Shown here piece by piece: positions 50,362 to 52,604 of a stretch of 52,604 nt of DNA. Source of the DNA: a virus. The stretch lies in the IMG/VR virus record IMGVR_UViG_3300030098_002800, positions 1 to 52,604 of that record; one strand, 5' to 3'. Position numbers and translations under genes: made by a program. Each line of letters starts with the position of its first letter. The first letter of the stretch is position 1. The notes below the pieces were generated by a model. That model ran no database searches and had not been told where the DNA came from. It saw nothing but the letters and a program-made list of their open reading frames with translations.

Positions 50362-50693
50362 AGCCAATTGATGAAATAGAAGTAAGGTATCCCAAAACAT
50401 CCAAAGAGTTTAAGAAAATACAGAGAGAACAATATGAACTATTCGCTAAGAAACAACTTGATTATGGACCAGCTAATATAGGGATGGGCAAAACTCAATT
50501 AGAAAAAACCAAGGATATAGATATAGCTACACTTGGCCTGGTAACCAGAATGAATGATAAAGTTTCAAGGCTTATGAACCTCATGCTTAACAAAAAAGAT
50601 CCCAACAATGAATCAATAGAAGACACACTAATTGATCTTGCTAACTATGGTATCATGGGACTTATAGTTAGAAGGAAAAAATGGGGTAAGTAA
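50358..50693 (+). CDS. DUF1599/Nmad-like nucleotide modification-associated protein, 111 aa
   Basis: The chain shows YELFAKKQLDYGPANIGMG, TRMNDKVSRLMNLM and ESIEDTLIDLANYGIMGLI, which follows the DUF1599 pattern (a KN.DYG motif, a central R.ndKv.Rl, and EDTL.DLanY.i). Such proteins are linked to nucleotide metabolism or modification in phages and resemble MazG-like helical enzymes. Overlaps its neighbours. The substrate is unknown. Confidence 0.75.
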   Translation: MKPIDEIEVRYPKTSKEFKKIQREQYELFAKKQLDYGPANIGMGKTQLEKTKDIDIATLGLVTRMNDKVSRLMNLMLNKKDPNNESIEDTLIDLANYGIMGLIVRRKKWGK

Positions 50694-50905
50694 TGAATGA
50701 TAATATGATACCAAATGGGAAAGGTAATTCTATATGTGAGTGCTGTGGTAAAATTCATAAAGGTATGTTTTATGAATGGAAAAGCACTATTACTAAAAAC
50801 AACCTAGGTATTATATGTGAGAAATGTGCATTAAGAGAATCATTTGGAAATAAATATAAACAGAATAGGAGATATAAAAAATGGCTACTAAAAAGAAAGA
50901 AGTAA
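50693..50905 (+). CDS. Small zinc-ribbon protein, 70 aa
   Basis: CECCGKI and CEKCALRESF give two Cys pairs spaced by a 25-residue basic stretch, a four-Cys zinc ribbon. The end is Lys/Arg-rich (KQNRRYKKWLLKRKK). Its C-terminus overlaps the next ORF. Probably binds nucleic acid. Confidence 0.6.
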   Translation: MNDNMIPNGKGNSICECCGKIHKGMFYEWKSTITKNNLGIICEKCALRESFGNKYKQNRRYKKWLLKRKK

Positions 50906-51069
50906 AAGTTAAAGAAAAGTCTGAAGACTTAAAGGTTATTACTGAATCTACATCTGAGCTGCAAAATAAAGTTTCAACTATCATTGAAAGAATAAATCAA
51001 ATACAGTCAGTAGTTACTAAAGATAGAGAGCTTTTAAAAAGAGTTGCTGATAGAATGGGAATAGAATAA
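50881..51069 (+). CDS. Coiled-coil protein, 62 aa
   Basis: MATKKKEVKVKEKSEDLKVI leads into heptads (STSELQNKVSTIIERINQIQ). A good ribosome site (AGGAGATATAAAA) precedes the ATG. It overlaps the ribbon gene in another frame by 25 bases. Function unknown. Confidence 0.55.
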   Translation: MATKKKEVKVKEKSEDLKVITESTSELQNKVSTIIERINQIQSVVTKDRELLKRVADRMGIE

Positions 51070-51094
51070 ATAATACTTTAAAAAGGAGAATAAA

Positions 51095-51466
51095 ATGAGC
51101 GGAAAGAAACCTACAATGATGCAAGTTAAAAATGTTATAGATAATATGTTAAGGCATGTAGCTATGATAACAGATAGACTTGAAAAGTTAGATGGATTGC
51201 TTGATATGTATATAGACTTTAAGGGAGATAAAGATCTCTTTAAAGGATATGTTACTAAAACAATTACAACTAAAATAAAGGAGCGAGAAAATGCAAACAA
51301 AGAAAAAAGCGGGGAGCTTCGCAAAGGCTCTGAAACAAATAGAAGTACTGGAAATAATAAACAAGCAGCTAATAAAAGACAAGAAAAAAATGTCAAATCA
51401 AATAAAAGCACTAAAAAGTCAACTCCAATCAAGGACTCAGGTGAGTCAGGTAGTATTGGACTCTAA
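51095..51466 (+). CDS. Hypothetical early protein, 123 aa, overlaps next gene
   Basis: AAAAGGAGA precedes ATG. The N-terminal 66 residues are helical (MMQVKNVIDNMLRHVAMITD). The C-terminal half is Lys/Asn/Ser/Glu-rich and low-complexity, and lies in the DNA that encodes the next gene in another frame. Both starts have good ribosome sites, so overlapping translation is likely, but the tail may be of little importance. Confidence 0.5.
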   Translation: MSGKKPTMMQVKNVIDNMLRHVAMITDRLEKLDGLLDMYIDFKGDKDLFKGYVTKTITTKIKERENANKEKSGELRKGSETNRSTGNNKQAANKRQEKNVKSNKSTKKSTPIKDSGESGSIGL

Positions 51467-51587
51467 AGATAGATTGACTGGATTAAAAGAAGCATTAGAT
51501 AGAATGCCTCAAATCATAAAAGCAACAATGGGAGTAAGTACTAGAGGTGTTCTTAAAAATGGAGGTACAAATGCCAAGTCCAAGTAA
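51291..51587 (+). CDS. Basic coiled-coil protein, 98 aa
   Basis: AAAGGAGCGAGAAA precedes the ATG. It reads MQTKKKAGSFAKALKQIEVL followed by NKQLIKDKKKMSNQIKALKS, heptads with many Lys, then a mixed end. It overlaps the preceding gene by 176 bases and the next by 17. Possibly DNA-associated. Confidence 0.55.
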   Translation: MQTKKKAGSFAKALKQIEVLEIINKQLIKDKKKMSNQIKALKSQLQSRTQVSQVVLDSKDRLTGLKEALDRMPQIIKATMGVSTRGVLKNGGTNAKSK

Positions 51588-51873
51588 AGCTAAAGGTAAT
51601 AGATTCGAAAGAGAAATAGTGAATGTATTAGCAGAAAAAGGAATAAAATCTAAACGTGCTTGGGGATCTAATGGTCAGGCAATAGGATGTCATGAAGAAG
51701 TTGATGTCTTAATGGGTAAGGACTTTAAGATTCAAGCCAAAGTAAGAAAAAAGATCGCATCATTCTTAGAACCTACTGAACATGTAGATGCTGTATTTTG
51801 CAAGCAAGATAGAGGTCCTATACTTGTAATACAAACACTTGATAAATGGTTAGGAGGAAATAATGAAAGCTAG
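51571..51873 (+). CDS. Hjc-like Holliday-junction resolvase, 100 aa
   Basis: GGAGGT lies before ATG at 51571, so I prefer it to an upstream ATG at 51547. MPSPSKAKGNRFEREIVNVL gives the first Glu in the helix, RAWGSNGQA is a typical basic stretch, EEVDVLM contributes Asp, and FKIQAKV the Q-x-K, the E...D...QxK set of PD-(D/E)XK resolvases. The family is short, as here. It would resolve branched DNA from recombination-based replication before packaging. Confidence 0.8.
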   Translation: MPSPSKAKGNRFEREIVNVLAEKGIKSKRAWGSNGQAIGCHEEVDVLMGKDFKIQAKVRKKIASFLEPTEHVDAVFCKQDRGPILVIQTLDKWLGGNNES

Positions 51874-51997
51874 ATTGATAATGCCACGACAACAACAACA
51901 CAAAAACCAAAATAACAATCAACCTATAAATAGAAAGCTAGACTATATTATAAATAGATTGAATGAGGTTGAGAGATTACTAAGGCGAAAGCCTTAG
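51863..51997 (+). CDS. Small basic protein, 44 aa, last gene of the early unit
   Basis: TAGGAGGAAATA precedes ATG at 51863. It reads MKARLIMPRQQQHKNQNNNQ, then a heptad helix (RKLDYIINRLNEVERLLRRK). Its stop lies within the terminator-like hairpin. Function unknown. Confidence 0.5.
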   Translation: MKARLIMPRQQQHKNQNNNQPINRKLDYIINRLNEVERLLRRKP

Positions 51998-51999
51998 TA
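51978..51999. terminator. Bidirectional terminator-like hairpin between convergent units
   Basis: TACTAAGGC (51978-51986) pairs perfectly with GCCTTAGTA (51991-51999) around a GAAA loop. It lies between the end of the rightward unit (51997) and the end of the leftward unit (52002), so it can stop transcription from both sides. There is no clear T run, hence moderate confidence. Confidence 0.6.
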
Positions 52000-52001
52000 G
52001 T

Positions 52002-52604
52002 CTACCTATTGAATAAATCTATAGAGTTAATTGCACCTATCCTTTCCTGCATTGATAATGATTTGACTTTAAGTTTCTTAGGCTTCTTACCTATCGTTCC
52101 ACCAGTAATATCATACAATCCTCTCATCATCCAATTTCTAAACTCTCTCTGATCTTTTTTAAGATATAACCCTGCCTCCACCATAAATGCATCTTTTATT
52201 CCTGAACCTGCAAAGAAAGCATTCTGAGTGTAATTTCCAATTCTTGCCAAGGAAGTGTTTAAAAGCATAGCCTTTTTAAAGTTCTCATCTTTAATTTCAT
52301 TCTTATTCATAGAATGAACTAAAGCTGGAGTATGAACATCAGTATAGGTTTGATTGCTTTCAGGTTTAGCAAAATCAAATATCTCATAAGCATCCAATAT
52401 TACGCCAATATTTGGACCTAAAAAGTATGCTCCTTCTTGTTCAAAGGTAACATCCTTTAATTTTTTCATTTCATCTGGATTGTCTCTATCAGTAGTAAGC
52501 CATAAATACATAGCATTAGCTTCGTCATAAACTGCATCCGATGCTAAATTCATCAAGTCTAATCCTCCTGCCATAGTAGCAGCCCATATTGTAGCTCTCA
52601 TCAT
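52002..52604 (-). CDS. C-terminal part of a large virion protein (runs off window), 200 aa
   Basis: The frame is open at the window edge with no upstream stop. It begins MMRATIWAATMAGGLDLMNL and continues as a helical, charged protein, with ENFKKAMLLNTSLARIGNYT and RNWMMRGLYDITGGTIGKKP in the middle, and ends at 52002 beside the terminator hairpin. Composition and direction match the gene entering the window at base 1, so it is probably its end. The Met codons at the edge need not be starts. Confidence 0.6.
   Translation of the reverse strand: MMRATIWAATMAGGLDLMNLASDAVYDEANAMYLWLTTDRDNPDEMKKLKDVTFEQEGAYFLGPNIGVILDAYEIFDFAKPESNQTYTDVHTPALVHSMNKNEIKDENFKKAMLLNTSLARIGNYTQNAFFAGSGIKDAFMVEAGLYLKKDQREFRNWMMRGLYDITGGTIGKKPKKLKVKSLSMQERIGAINSIDLFNR

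Noticed and set aside
52002-52604. The 200-residue gene as a complete separate gene starting at its edge methionine
   Set aside because: No ribosome site can be seen before the edge, the frame is open at the window border, and its composition matches the gene entering at base 1.

Overview
The window is almost the whole genome of a tailed double-stranded DNA phage, AT-rich (roughly one third G+C by eye) and with a podovirus-type virion: a large P22-like portal, a scaffold, a coat protein, a large tail-hub/stabilisation protein, several large ejection-type proteins, and no recognisable tape measure, tail tube or sheath. No integrase, repressor, transposon or CRISPR array is visible, so a strictly lytic life style is likely. 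Genes carry strong Shine-Dalgarno sites (AAGGAG type) and often overlap by a few bases (TAATG, ATGA). TAA, TAG and TGA all act as stops. The host cannot be named from the sequence.

Layout: two opposed transcription units start from a divergent non-coding region at about 38.7-39.1 kb and converge on a hairpin at 51978-51999. The leftward unit (38.7 kb down to 1, and apparently on through the window end to 52002) is the late or virion unit: small and large terminase, an M15-type endolysin, portal, scaffold, coat, adaptor and fibre genes, a methyltransferase, holin-like proteins, a metallophosphoesterase, the tail hub, a nucleotidyltransferase-like protein, and then ejection-type proteins of 511, 273, 3008 and more than 950 residues. 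The gene open at base 1 and the gene open at base 52604 look like the two parts of one gene, so the molecule is circular or circularly permuted. A direct head-to-tail join is out of frame, so a few bases are lost or duplicated at the break.

The rightward unit (39.1-52.0 kb) is the early or replication unit: many small proteins of unknown function, an HNH endonuclease, an ERF-type annealing protein, an SSB-like protein with an acidic tail ending in PF, a fused archaeo-eukaryotic-type primase and RecA-fold helicase, a DUF1599-like protein and an Hjc-like resolvase. No DNA polymerase is visible, so host replication enzymes are probably used.

The most interesting content is (1) the 3008-residue virion-module protein, which carries a pattern like the catalytic second double-psi beta-barrel of single-chain RNA polymerases (RxP...GDI, then DFDFD at 2207-2211, then MH and AKEFID..K), suggesting an injected virion RNA polymerase like those of crAss-like phages; (2) at least three stretches of early non-coding DNA packed with long complementary stems (40.0-40.2, 40.95-41.1 and 45.59-45.90 kb), which look like structured RNAs; (3) two enzymes unusual in a virion cluster, a guanidinoacetate methyltransferase-like protein among the tail fibres and a pol-beta-type nucleotidyltransferase among the ejection proteins.
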